From positions 1 to 42,169 of the forward strand of contig CANJNZ010000040.1 in the NCBI GenBank assembly GCA_947476045.1: DNA of 42,169 nt. The letters are read 5' to 3'. Below, piece after piece: positions 25,452 to 34,849 of the stretch (the first letter of the stretch is position 1; every line of letters starts with the position of its first letter). The notes under the pieces are model-generated. The model was given only the letters and a program-made list of their open reading frames with translations, ran no database searches and had not been told where the DNA came from. Both the position numbers and the translations under genes were made by a program. This DNA is from Chthoniobacteraceae bacterium (GTDB taxonomy: Bacteria; Verrucomicrobiota; Verrucomicrobiia; Chthoniobacterales; Chthoniobacteraceae).

Positions 25452-27653
25452 ATGCTACCCGGCCTTAAAAAACGAGTCATCAATTTTCATGATGTGCTCA
25501 TGTATGTTGCCATCTTTCAGAAACACCTTCGATTGATGACGCTCATCGTCTGTTTTTCATGGCTTTCAGGGGTTGTATTTTATGTCTATGCGCGGCCGGT
25601 TTATTTCTCAAGGGCGCTCATCAAGGTTGATAGCGTCAACCAGCAAGTTTCAGTGGAGAAAGTTTTTTCAGAAAATACTCGGTATAACTCCCTGGTACCA
25701 CGACTGACAGCCTCACATATCATTGAACGCACTGCGGCAAAACTGGGGGTAATATCCGAATACCGGGAGTTGATGCGCACGAAAATCAAGAAACTCACTG
25801 GCAGAATCAATTCTGAAGGAAACATCGAAATCGAGTTTTATCCTTACAGCCTTGATTGGTCGAAGCGTTGGACTGAAACAATGTTGAAGGAGTTTTTGGA
25901 ATATCAAGAAAACCGTCGTGCGGAAGAATGGGAGCAACGTCGGACGAATATTCAAAAAGACATTGAAGATCTTCAAAAACTTGCCGAGCAAAATCAAATC
26001 AGCGTCAGTGAGATGAGGAGCCAATTGGATACAGATCGCGCAAAACTGCGGTTTGAAGAATTAATCAATCTGCCTACCGAACTCGTTCATGTTAAGCAGC
26101 GACTGGACGCATTGGGGCGCGTCCGATTGGATATCATAAATACCGATCTGACCACTATCGAAAAGCTCGCTCGTATCTCGGCAGTATCAGAAAAACTTCC
26201 AGTGGGCACAACGGTAACAAATAGCACCACCTCGCCCCCGCCGCCATCAAACGACACAGACCCTGCTTCTAACCAGCCTGTGCCGCGTAGCGACTCACTG
26301 AATATCCAAATTGTAACCCCAGGGGGAACACAATCCGGAGGAGCATGGCGCGAATTGGTGGATAAAATCCATAAGCTGGAAATGCAAAGGGAACAATTGG
26401 GTGTCAACTTTCTACCCACGCATCATAAGATGCAGGCGATCCAAAAACAGGTGGATGAAGTCAACCAGCAATTAGAGGGTGAACTGCAAAATGCAACCAG
26501 CCAGATCGAGATGGAGTTTTCCTATATACTTGACCGAGAAAAAGCGCTCGAAGCCAAATTTCCTGAATATCTCAAGAGACAAAACGAGCTAAAGGCGGCT
26601 CAACAAAAGGTGAGCTTCACCCAAGGCTCGCAGACGCGCTGGAATGGATACATGGCCAATCGGATGAAGCAGAAAGAAATAACTGACTATGCATTAGATC
26701 GCGAAAAAACGATCTTAACCTATTCGGGATTGATAGAATTTAGAGACCTTCCAATTTCGCCAAATAGATTTTCGCTTTTTCTCTATACCACATTGCTCGG
26801 GTGCTTTCTCGCTTTAGGCATCCCTTTTTTGATCGAATACCTCGACCATACTCTCTCCAACTTGGAGGAAGTTGAATCCACCTTCCAAATTCGAGGACTC
26901 GGTATTATTCCGAAAATGGAGGGCACCGAGGCTTCAGTAGCGCTCATTGATCGTGAGCACGCCAAGGAACACAACCTTTTGGAGAACTTCCGCGTCATCC
27001 GCACAAATCTTCTGAGCATGGGCTCGCTCTCAAAACCCCCACACGTGCTAATGATAACTAGCGCGATGCCGAAAGAGGGCAAGACCGTCGTCTCCACAAA
27101 TCTTGCGCTCTCATTTGCCCAAACAGGGGCAAAGACTGTATTGATGGATACCGACCTTCGCCGCGGCCGTCTCCATCGCCTCTTTGGCTATCGAAAGCAA
27201 CCTGGGCTCAGCGGCGTATTGCTTGGTCAACATTCCTTGGACGAAGCCATCCGCCCAACACCGCATGAGAACCTTTCGATCATCTCTGCAGGACAGCACG
27301 TGGATACAGGCACAGAATTGCTCGGCTCTCAAAAATTTACCGACATCATGACGGAACTCCGCAAAAGATTCGACCGTGTCGTTGTAGACACGCCGCCCGT
27401 GCTTGGTCTTTCCGAAACCTCAGTCCTTCAGGGGCAAATGGATGGTGTTCTCTTCGTCATCTGGAGTGCACACACACCCATTAAAGCCGTCAAATCCGCG
27501 ATTGAAATACTTCAAGGTAACGGAGCGAACTTTTATGGCTTCGTTCTCAACCGTCTCGACCTCAGCGCAACGGCTAACTACTACCAATATTACTACTACT
27601 CTCACGACTATTATTACCAGTATCAGCCTACGCATCAGTTGGAAAATTCGTAG
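25452..27653 (+). CDS. Wzc-like chain-length determinant fused to BY-kinase
   Basis: This inner-membrane co-polymerase controls polysaccharide length and export. The 733-residue protein has TM1 (about 28-47), a Wzz/GNVR periplasmic part with coiled-coil (160-420) and a Pro/Thr-rich insert (about 255-290), TM2 (about 440-462) and a cytoplasmic bacterial tyrosine kinase. The kinase shows Walker A SAMPKEGKT (537-545), Walker A' VLMDTD (563-568) and Walker B VVVDTPP (643-649). The C-terminus has ten tyrosines within residues 710-724, the autophosphorylation tail. It follows the Wza-like gene as usual. No cognate low-molecular-weight tyrosine phosphatase gene is in the window. Confidence 0.94.
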   Translation: MLPGLKKRVINFHDVLMYVAIFQKHLRLMTLIVCFSWLSGVVFYVYARPVYFSRALIKVDSVNQQVSVEKVFSENTRYNSLVPRLTASHIIERTAAKLGVISEYRELMRTKIKKLTGRINSEGNIEIEFYPYSLDWSKRWTETMLKEFLEYQENRRAEEWEQRRTNIQKDIEDLQKLAEQNQISVSEMRSQLDTDRAKLRFEELINLPTELVHVKQRLDALGRVRLDIINTDLTTIEKLARISAVSEKLPVGTTVTNSTTSPPPPSNDTDPASNQPVPRSDSLNIQIVTPGGTQSGGAWRELVDKIHKLEMQREQLGVNFLPTHHKMQAIQKQVDEVNQQLEGELQNATSQIEMEFSYILDREKALEAKFPEYLKRQNELKAAQQKVSFTQGSQTRWNGYMANRMKQKEITDYALDREKTILTYSGLIEFRDLPISPNRFSLFLYTTLLGCFLALGIPFLIEYLDHTLSNLEEVESTFQIRGLGIIPKMEGTEASVALIDREHAKEHNLLENFRVIRTNLLSMGSLSKPPHVLMITSAMPKEGKTVVSTNLALSFAQTGAKTVLMDTDLRRGRLHRLFGYRKQPGLSGVLLGQHSLDEAIRPTPHENLSIISAGQHVDTGTELLGSQKFTDIMTELRKRFDRVVVDTPPVLGLSETSVLQGQMDGVLFVIWSAHTPIKAVKSAIEILQGNGANFYGFVLNRLDLSATANYYQYYYYSHDYYYQYQPTHQLENS

Positions 27654-27713
27654 AACTAGCGTCCCAACTGCGCATAGAGGGCAACACGACAGGCCCGTGC
27701 TTAACCGCTAAAA

Positions 27714-28700
27714 ATGACAGCCTCCGCAATGAGCGAATGTGAGTCCTTCATTGAGGGAGTCAGCGTCGTCATTCCCGCCTACAATTACGCCCGCTTCCTT
27801 AAAGAAGCCATCTCATCCGCGTTGGCTCAGCCTTACTCTCCACTTGAGGTCATCGTCGTTGACGATGGTTCCACAGACGACACCCCTGCTCTACTCGCGA
27901 ATATCATCGATCCACGTCTTCGTGTCATTCGGCAGGCAAATGCGGGGCTCTCTGCGGCACGCAACACTGGCATCCGTGAAGCTCGCTACCCATTTATAGC
28001 CTTTCTCGATGCTGATGACCGTTGGGCAGAGGATTTTCTCCCAAAAGTCATGGCGCGCTTCCGTGAGTTGCCGGACGATTTCGTCATTGTCACTGGCGGT
28101 TCGCAGCGAATGACAGCGGATGGTCGCCTGGTCCAGAAACCACGTTCACAGACGCCCCCGCCTGCCACGCTCACAGCGCGAGATTTCATCCTTGTGAACC
28201 GCATGTTTCCCTCCGCTGTTGTTGCTCGTCGTTGCGCGCTCATCGAATGCGGCGGTTTTGACGTCACCCTCCGCAGTTCGGAGGATCGTGATATGTGGAT
28301 ACGCATGACCACCAATCACCGCACAGCATACATTCAAGACACACTCGCGCATATCCGCCGCCATGGTGAGAATATGAGCAAGCACGCAACAAGAATGCGC
28401 GAGAACACACTACGAACAATTGGGAAGGCATGGAATGCCGGTGTAGTCAGTAGGCTTAATCTGCCATTTTGGTTCACCGTGCGTGCTTTTTTTGAGTATC
28501 AAAGCGCTTGGACACACTTTTCGGCCGGGCGTCGTTTTAACGCTTTGCGCTTCCTCGCATTCTCATTTTTTTTGTGCCCGATTTTCCTGCGGCCGGGACG
28601 CGTAGGTGAAAAACACCTCTTCCGCCTTCGGGCTTTGCGCCATTTTTTGCTAGGCGCAGCCCAGAGCCCCACGCTCACACCGGTATCTACTCAAACGTGA
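27714..28700 (+). CDS. GT2-family glycosyltransferase
   Basis: This GT-A inverting transferase would add a sugar from a nucleotide donor. The 328-residue protein has the nucleotide-binding VIPAYNYARF near residues 19-28, VVDDGSTDD (48-56) and the metal-binding FLDADD (97-102), then a C-terminal acceptor region with RSSEDRDMWIRM. The first ATG at 27714 is used; a second ATG lies five codons on. It comes 60 nt after the kinase and overlaps the next glycosyltransferase or abuts it, depending on that start. The sugar and acceptor are unknown. Confidence 0.9.
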   Translation: MTASAMSECESFIEGVSVVIPAYNYARFLKEAISSALAQPYSPLEVIVVDDGSTDDTPALLANIIDPRLRVIRQANAGLSAARNTGIREARYPFIAFLDADDRWAEDFLPKVMARFRELPDDFVIVTGGSQRMTADGRLVQKPRSQTPPPATLTARDFILVNRMFPSAVVARRCALIECGGFDVTLRSSEDRDMWIRMTTNHRTAYIQDTLAHIRRHGENMSKHATRMRENTLRTIGKAWNAGVVSRLNLPFWFTVRAFFEYQSAWTHFSAGRRFNALRFLAFSFFLCPIFLRPGRVGEKHLFRLRALRHFLLGAAQSPTLTPVSTQT

Positions 28701-28702
28701 CA

Positions 28703-29809
28703 ATGAGAGTCCTCCATGTCGTCACGTCGCTGGATCCCGGCGGGATGGAAAACGGTATCTGTAATATCGCGCGGGGCCTCCACTCGCGAGGATGCGAGAC
28801 ACACATCGCGTGTTTGGAAAGGCGCGGAGCATTTGCCAATCGGCTGCCGCAATCCGAAAATGTAAGAGTGCTCGGAAAGCGCGGAGGTTTCAGCCTTCGC
28901 GCAGTATGGGCGCTCGCTCGAACACTTTGCCGCGTTCGACCGCACATCATTCACACGCACAATCTCGGCCCGCTCATCTACAGCTCTCTCGCCACACTCG
29001 GTGGGTGCACATACCCCATTCTCCATGGTGAACACAGCCAGCTTGCTCCATGGGAACTGGAGCCGCGACGCCTCCGTCAACGCCACAAACTCTACCGAGC
29101 CTGCCGGGCGATCCATACTGTATCTCAAAGCCAGCTCGATGAGCTCCTCAAGCTCGGTTTTCCAAGCGGGAAACTGAGCGCTATCGCAAACGGCGTGGAC
29201 ACTGTGCATTTCTCGCCCGCAGACCGTGCTGCTTCTCGCTGTGTGCTCGGTCTGCCTCCAGATGCACTTGTGCTTGGTCTGGTCGGTCGCTTCGGCCCCT
29301 TTAAAAAACACGACGTCCTCCTGGCCGCATTTGAGCAATTCGCTGCCGAGTATCCGCAAGTGCGACTCGTTTTCATTGGAGCAGCAGGCAGTGAAGAACA
29401 ACGCATTCGAGCACTCGCTTCGGCCAGTTCATTTCGTGAACGTATCCACCTACTGGGTTTCCACGCCGACCCCGCGCCCCTTTACCGTGCGCTCGATCTC
29501 CTGGTCATCCCCTCAGTAAATGAAGGCATGTCCAACGCAGCTCTCGAAGCCATGGCGTGTGCCGTTCCGGTGCTTGGAAATGCCGGGTGCGGCCACGAGC
29601 AATTGCTGACCTCTGGCACAGACGGTGTGCTCGCCGATCTCTCCACGCCCAATTTACTCTGCGCAGCAATCACTCCCCTGCTCTCAACTCCTCAAGCGCT
29701 CGTTGACATGGGCCTCCGTGCACGCACAACTGTAGAGTTTCGTTTTCCTCTCAATAAGATGCTCGACGCATACGAAAAACTTTACCGCGCATATGCGCGC
29801 ACTGCCTGA
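28703..29809 (+). CDS. GT4-family glycosyltransferase (sugar transferase Stp2-like)
   Basis: This GT-B enzyme starts MRVLHVVTSLDPGGMENGI, matching GT4 acceptor-domain N-termini. It has VGRFGPFKKHDVLLAAF in the hinge and donor domain, and PSVNEGMSNAALEAMACAVPV with the donor-phosphate Glu motif. I prefer ATG 28703; the GTG at 28697 overlaps the preceding stop by 4 nt (GTGA) and is equally possible. It resembles the sugar transferases of PEP-CTERM-linked EPS loci. The next gene begins 7 nt after the stop, so translation is probably coupled. Confidence 0.9.
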   Translation: MRVLHVVTSLDPGGMENGICNIARGLHSRGCETHIACLERRGAFANRLPQSENVRVLGKRGGFSLRAVWALARTLCRVRPHIIHTHNLGPLIYSSLATLGGCTYPILHGEHSQLAPWELEPRRLRQRHKLYRACRAIHTVSQSQLDELLKLGFPSGKLSAIANGVDTVHFSPADRAASRCVLGLPPDALVLGLVGRFGPFKKHDVLLAAFEQFAAEYPQVRLVFIGAAGSEEQRIRALASASSFRERIHLLGFHADPAPLYRALDLLVIPSVNEGMSNAALEAMACAVPVLGNAGCGHEQLLTSGTDGVLADLSTPNLLCAAITPLLSTPQALVDMGLRARTTVEFRFPLNKMLDAYEKLYRAYARTA

Positions 29810-29815
29810 CGTCAC

Positions 29816-31276
29816 ATGGACTTTACATGCATCGTCCTCTTTTTAGCGCTCTACTACCTCAAGCCGCAGGAGTGGACCTCTCTGTTTGCGACGATTCATT
29901 TCGTGCAACTTACCATGCTTGCATCCCTCAGCACCCTGATTTTCCGAGAGCGCACACTAAAGGCTCGTGACTTTTTTCGCACTCCGCAGGACTGGGCGGT
30001 TTATGGCTTTTTTTTATGGATGGTCATCTCCAGCATTGAGCCATTCGACATCCTGGAAACTGAAGTGCTGAATCGTCTGCTTTTCTACGTCGTAACCGTT
30101 CAAACAATTTATTCTCTGACACGATTAAATCGTTTTCTTGGTTGGTGGACTCTATTCCTTGTCATCATCGCCATTTTAGCACTTGCCGGAGAATTTTTTT
30201 GGGACCCGCTGGGTAGCTACGAAATTACTCATTACATCATGAAAGACCGTCTGGTGCTGAACATCTCAACGGTCAACAATCCAAATGCGCTCGCTCACGG
30301 CCTGGCTCCGGGACTGGCAATGTTGTATTATTTTACGATTTGGAAGCGTCCGGTTTTTTTCAAAGTCCTAGGGGGCATCGGTATCGCACTCATTACTTAT
30401 GCAATATATTTGACCGTATCCAAAGGTGGCTATCTCGTCACTGCTGCCACGATCATGGCGATGCTCACTTTCGGGCGGCCAAAATCTGCACAGATAGTCA
30501 TCGCAACCGTGCTTATATTGGCTGGTTCAAGCATCCTCTACCAGTTACCCCGCATGACAGACCTGAAAAATACGAAGGCCGAAGGTGGTATTCAAGGACG
30601 TGTGGCCTCTTTTACTCACGGCTACCATTACTACAAAACCTATGTCGGGGGTGTTGGTATGAATCAATTTATGAAACGGCAGCTTTCAGAGTTTCATTTG
30701 AGTAAGGCGCCACATTCCGTATATAATTGTATCGGCTCTCAACAGGGAATAGTAGGTATGTTTCTTTTTCTACTGATCATGTGGTCCAATTTACGCACCC
30801 TCGTGTTTATGAAGACCCAGAGTGTAGAACAAGAACGTGCGCGACGGGTCTTGTTCGCACTTGTCATCAGTTACGCGGTTTCAGGATGGATGGTGGATTT
30901 CGCATACCGACCCAGTTTCTTTCTATTCACGGCAGCCATCAGCGTGATGCATCGACTCTTCTGCCTTAGCCAAGAAGTTGAGCCGGAATCCAAAGGCTTC
31001 TCACTTGCTTGGAAAAAACAACCCATGGAAGCAGCGATTGCGCTGCCAAATCCTACAGCACAACTCGTCGCTATTCCCGCAGGTCCAAAACTCCCCTATA
31101 TGACACTTATGCAGGCAGGTAACCAGCACGCATGGCTTAGAACTGAAAGTAGTCAAACACCAATGGATCCGCCAAAAAAGACTCATCAGGGATTTAGCTT
31201 GCTGGATATTGGAGCGACACTGGTGGCTTTGAAACTGGTGGAAATGATCTGGGTTTATTCCATTAATCACATGTAG
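29816..31276 (+). CDS. Wzy-like O-antigen polymerase/ligase membrane protein
   Basis: This polytopic 486-residue protein starts MDFTCIVLFLALYYLKPQEW. It has about ten membrane segments and a Wzy_C-type loop region around FTHGYHYYKTYVGGVGMNQF and LSKAPHSVYNCIGSQQGIVG. It looks like the single-domain polymerase found in PEP-CTERM/EPS loci and has no TPR tail, unlike the two ligase-TPR genes. The last 100 or so residues form a cytoplasmic, Pro-rich tail and a final hydrophobic segment. It probably polymerises the repeat unit, leaving ligation to the TPR-bearing copies; this division is inference. Confidence 0.82.
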   Translation: MDFTCIVLFLALYYLKPQEWTSLFATIHFVQLTMLASLSTLIFRERTLKARDFFRTPQDWAVYGFFLWMVISSIEPFDILETEVLNRLLFYVVTVQTIYSLTRLNRFLGWWTLFLVIIAILALAGEFFWDPLGSYEITHYIMKDRLVLNISTVNNPNALAHGLAPGLAMLYYFTIWKRPVFFKVLGGIGIALITYAIYLTVSKGGYLVTAATIMAMLTFGRPKSAQIVIATVLILAGSSILYQLPRMTDLKNTKAEGGIQGRVASFTHGYHYYKTYVGGVGMNQFMKRQLSEFHLSKAPHSVYNCIGSQQGIVGMFLFLLIMWSNLRTLVFMKTQSVEQERARRVLFALVISYAVSGWMVDFAYRPSFFLFTAAISVMHRLFCLSQEVEPESKGFSLAWKKQPMEAAIALPNPTAQLVAIPAGPKLPYMTLMQAGNQHAWLRTESSQTPMDPPKKTHQGFSLLDIGATLVALKLVEMIWVYSINHM

Positions 31277-31286
31277 AGGGTGCCCT

Positions 31287-32489
31287 GTGCTTAGTATGTG
31301 GCCTCAAATAATTTTTTGGATAAGCCTCGCAGGCATCACTAGCACCTATGGATTCTACCCTTTGGTATGCCGCTGGCTTGCAAAGCACTTCCCTCATCCA
31401 CCAGCCAATAGTAATGAGATAGTCCTCCCCACGCTCACTGTCATCATCGTCGCACACAACGAAGCGGCACGACTCCCAAGACGCATTACCAATTTACTGA
31501 GTTCCGACTATCCACCTGAGAAACTGAGCATCTTAATCATGGACGATGGTTCCACCGATGCCACCTCATCTGTATTGGGGGCAATCAACAACAAGCGCGT
31601 GCGTTGGCAGCACCTCCCCGAACGCAAAGGCAAGCCCGCAGCGCTAAACATTGGCATCGCCGCCAGTTCCTCCGAGGTGTGCGTTTTGGCAGATGCACGC
31701 CAGACCTTCTCGACTGAAACAATCCGGCGTCTCGCCATCGCATTTTCCGACCCGGGAGTTGGTGCTGTCAGCGGCGAATTGGAAATAGCGGCGAGCACTT
31801 CCGCCATCGGGAGTGGAATCGGCTCCTATTGGAAACGAGAACGACAACTTCGGGCAGACGAGGCCGCATACGACTCCTGTATCGGCTGCACCGGTGCCTG
31901 CTACGCAATTCGCCGCAGTGAATTCCAACCGCTGCCTGAAGACACATTGCTGGATGACGTCGTAATCCCTCTCAGAATCGCAGTAAGAGGATTCCGCATC
32001 CTGCATGACAGACAGGCCCTCGCTTTTGACGAACAACCGCAAGAGCCTGAATTTGAAGCTCGGAGGAAGCGCAGGACACTCGCCGGCAATTTCCAAATGC
32101 TATTCCGCTATCCTGCGTGGCTTCTTCCAAAAGGGCATCGCCTATGGTGGCGTATCATCGCACATAAATACCTCCGCATCGCAGTGCCCCTCCTGCTCCT
32201 AGGCGCTGCAGTCGGGTCCGCGGCACTTTGGGAATCTACTTTCTACCGCACATCGCTCTACCTACAGGCGTTTTGTTACCTGCTTGGAGTATGCGGTCTT
32301 GTGAGCGGTAGTCGCTTCAAAATTTGCAGTTTACCCGCCGGGTTTCTGTTCTTGAACGCAATGGTGGTCGCCGCATTCTTTGATTACGCTACTGGTAAAA
32401 CAACGAGCAAATGGGCCACCGCCAATCTTGCAACAGAAGATCCCAAGCTAATCAACTCGACTCTCGACACCACGAATCCCCGCAGATAA
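31287..32489 (+). CDS. membrane-bound GT2 glycosyltransferase
   Basis: This protein resembles processive or lipid-linked GT2 enzymes of the BcsA/NodC type. An N-terminal membrane helix (about 5-27) precedes a GT-A domain with IVAHNEAARLP, MDDGSTDATS (85-94), LADARQTF (around 134-141), LLDDVVIPLR and RKRRTLAGNFQ, followed by three C-terminal membrane helices. The GTG at 31287 has an AGAGGG ribosome-binding-like site 6 nt upstream (31275-31280); an ATG at 31296 is the alternative. It starts 10 nt after the Wzy-like gene. The product is unknown, but beta-linked backbone synthesis is possible. Confidence 0.86.
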   Translation: MLSMWPQIIFWISLAGITSTYGFYPLVCRWLAKHFPHPPANSNEIVLPTLTVIIVAHNEAARLPRRITNLLSSDYPPEKLSILIMDDGSTDATSSVLGAINNKRVRWQHLPERKGKPAALNIGIAASSSEVCVLADARQTFSTETIRRLAIAFSDPGVGAVSGELEIAASTSAIGSGIGSYWKRERQLRADEAAYDSCIGCTGACYAIRRSEFQPLPEDTLLDDVVIPLRIAVRGFRILHDRQALAFDEQPQEPEFEARRKRRTLAGNFQMLFRYPAWLLPKGHRLWWRIIAHKYLRIAVPLLLLGAAVGSAALWESTFYRTSLYLQAFCYLLGVCGLVSGSRFKICSLPAGFLFLNAMVVAAFFDYATGKTTSKWATANLATEDPKLINSTLDTTNPRR

Positions 32490-32541
32490 CAAAACCTTTC
32501 TACCCGACAGAAACTTTTTAACTTTTTTGCCACAGCCCTTC

Positions 32542-33549
32542 ATGCCCCAAACCGTTTCCAAACGATTCTCTGTCATTACAACCATCCAAGCACCGACACC
32601 CTCAATGTTTCGGCTGGTCGAAAAACTTCAGAAAGCCGAAGCCCCACTTCTAGTGATAGGGGATAAAAAAGGCCCTCATGACTACGCGCTGCCAAATTCC
32701 GAATTGCTGACGTATGAGGCGCAAATGAAACTCCCCTATCGCTTGGCCAAACTACTGCCGACCAACCACTATAGCCGAAAAAATATCGGATATCTCATTG
32801 CGAGTAGTCGCGGCGCAGAGATGATCTACGAAACTGACGATGACAACGCCCCCTTATCTTCATGGACTTGGCGTCAACCGAAAGTTGCAGCCCGTCATCT
32901 CAATGGCATTGGCTGGATGAACGTCTATAAACTGTTTTCATCTGAATCAATCTGGCCGCGAGGTCTACCACTCACTCACACACAGACAGTTCCTTCCGTC
33001 GAAACGCCTGAGAAAACACGCGACGCGCAGGCGCTCATCCAACAGGGCCTCGCAAATGGTTCCGCCGACGTGGATGCGATTTGGCGCTTGCTACGCAATA
33101 AACATATCACCTTTCAAGACGCAGAAAGCGTGATGCTTTCCAAAGAGCAATGGTGCCCTTTCAATAGCCAGAGCACGTGGTGGAGCAAACCGGCTTTCCC
33201 TTTGCTCTACCTGCCAAGCCATTGTTCCTTCCGAATGACAGATGTCTGGCGCAGTTTCATCGCACAGCGCTGCCTTTGGGCATTTGGTTCAGGTGTCGCG
33301 TTTCACAGCGCCGAGGTATTTCAAGAGCGCAACGTGCATGACCTGATGCGTGATTTTAAAGAAGAAATTCCCGGCTTTTTGCAAAACGACAAAATTGCCA
33401 GCCTGCTGACCTCTCTGGATCTGGATAGCGATCCTAAAAGCATGGGAGCTAACCTGTTGACCTGCTACGAGCACTTGATCTCAGCCGGTATCTTTCCGCC
33501 GGAAGAATTACCCCTCACTCGAGCATGGCTCGCCGACTTGGCTGGATAG
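32542..33549 (+). CDS. STELLO-like (DUF288) glycosyltransferase
   Basis: The 335-residue protein carries features of the DUF288/STELLO family, first described in plants as Golgi glycosyltransferase-like proteins. It has VITTIQAPT, LLVIGDKKGPHDYAL, LPTNHYSRKNIGYLIA and the metal-site YETDDDN (96-102). Bacterial members occur in glycan clusters, and their donor and acceptor are unknown. The ATG at 32542 is chosen; a TTG at 32527 would add five residues. It begins 52 nt after the GT2 gene and is followed 9 nt later by an unrecognised protein gene, so it belongs to the rightward operon. There is no signal peptide, so it is likely cytoplasmic or peripheral. Confidence 0.82.
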   Translation: MPQTVSKRFSVITTIQAPTPSMFRLVEKLQKAEAPLLVIGDKKGPHDYALPNSELLTYEAQMKLPYRLAKLLPTNHYSRKNIGYLIASSRGAEMIYETDDDNAPLSSWTWRQPKVAARHLNGIGWMNVYKLFSSESIWPRGLPLTHTQTVPSVETPEKTRDAQALIQQGLANGSADVDAIWRLLRNKHITFQDAESVMLSKEQWCPFNSQSTWWSKPAFPLLYLPSHCSFRMTDVWRSFIAQRCLWAFGSGVAFHSAEVFQERNVHDLMRDFKEEIPGFLQNDKIASLLTSLDLDSDPKSMGANLLTCYEHLISAGIFPPEELPLTRAWLADLAG

Positions 33550-33558
33550 CCAAAAAAT

Positions 33559-34728
33559 ATGCCGTCGAGCATCCCAAAGATCACATTCTTTAAAATCCCC
33601 CCTAGGACGCTGGCATATTATGACTGGCTTTTTACAGGCCTCGAGATGCTGAGGGAAGCAGGGGAAATCGAAATCGAATATCGCGGTCATTGGTGGGATC
33701 GTTTGCTCCGCTGCCACCCCAAAATAATGCGCATCCTTCGCCGCGCCGCCCCAGACTTCGTAGATTTTTGCTCACCCGTTGATTTGATATGCGTCACCGG
33801 CTGCATGGAATACAAAGGTGCAGTCACAAATTTCGCCGTGGACATCGCAGACTCCCCCTTCGTCTTCGCCTTGGCACTGCTGGAGACTGTGGACGTTTAT
33901 TTCAAAATCCAATGCCCAAAAACCTTTGATCCCTCAGGCTTCCCCATCAACAAGCACATCCGTGCCCCCTACCATCCGGATGTCTTCACTTTTCAAAATA
34001 AAATCCGCCCGGGAATGCTCGGGCGACCACTCGCTCACAGCTTGAGCTTAACTAGAAACCTTCCCGTCTTGCGTCGCTGGGAGCAACTCGCAAAGACACC
34101 AAAATCCACCAGCATCTTCGCGTCATTCGGAACCGTGGACGAACTCCTCCCAAGAACATCACGCACTCCACTTCCGGCCCCGTATAACTATTTCAGCGAG
34201 CAGACCCTCCTCGCACGATACCGGGGAAAACTTCATTCCCCGAATCAAAAGCGAGCCAAAATCGTGAAGATGCTGCGCGACAGGAATAAGCCGGACATTG
34301 ATGCGCGACTCTGGCGCACCGAAGACCCCTCGCTTTATACCCCCGCTCTTACCGACGCCGAATACGCCCAGCACACAGCGCAGGCATCCACCGTAATCAA
34401 TATCTCCGGACTACGCCGCAGCATCCCCTACCGAATCTGCGACACCTTGCTCACGGGCGGTCACGTCGCCACCGACAACCTAGCTATAAAATGGTATCAA
34501 CCTTTTGAGCAATTCGAGGTCAGTGAAATTGGCGACCTCGGCTACGAAATGGAGGAAGACGTGGACTGGCCCGCCATCGCCAGCACTCTTGCCAGCATCC
34601 ACGCGAACTCCAACACCACGCCGGAAATCGCTCGCGCTAGATCCGACGCCTACGAGCGCAAATGGTCCCCTCGCGCATTCGCCCGATACTTTGTCTCACA
34701 ATGCGAGCAATCGCTAGCCGTCGCCTAG
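33559..34728 (+). CDS. unrecognised protein, possibly glycosyltransferase-like
   Basis: I cannot place this 389-residue protein in a family. It has no signal peptide or membrane helix. The C-terminal stretch around residues 270-315 (TVINISGLRRSIPYRICD, then TLLTGGHVATDNLAIKWYQPF) resembles the donor-binding segment of GT-B or exostosin-like enzymes, where a small helix plus Gly-rich turn binds the nucleotide. An earlier segment near 75-145 is rich in Cys and aromatic residues. It starts 9 nt after the STELLO-like gene, implying coupled expression and perhaps a shared step. A glycosyltransferase is the best guess, at low confidence. Confidence 0.6.
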   Translation: MPSSIPKITFFKIPPRTLAYYDWLFTGLEMLREAGEIEIEYRGHWWDRLLRCHPKIMRILRRAAPDFVDFCSPVDLICVTGCMEYKGAVTNFAVDIADSPFVFALALLETVDVYFKIQCPKTFDPSGFPINKHIRAPYHPDVFTFQNKIRPGMLGRPLAHSLSLTRNLPVLRRWEQLAKTPKSTSIFASFGTVDELLPRTSRTPLPAPYNYFSEQTLLARYRGKLHSPNQKRAKIVKMLRDRNKPDIDARLWRTEDPSLYTPALTDAEYAQHTAQASTVINISGLRRSIPYRICDTLLTGGHVATDNLAIKWYQPFEQFEVSEIGDLGYEMEEDVDWPAIASTLASIHANSNTTPEIARARSDAYERKWSPRAFARYFVSQCEQSLAVA

Positions 34729-34849
34729 CAACTCCCGTGTCCTGCCGTCTTCTTTTAAAAATAATCCCATCCGGTCTCCGCAACGCCACTACATCCGCAC
34801 CCCTCGCGGAGCGTTCCGCTTAAACAAGCGACACCATTACACAGACACG

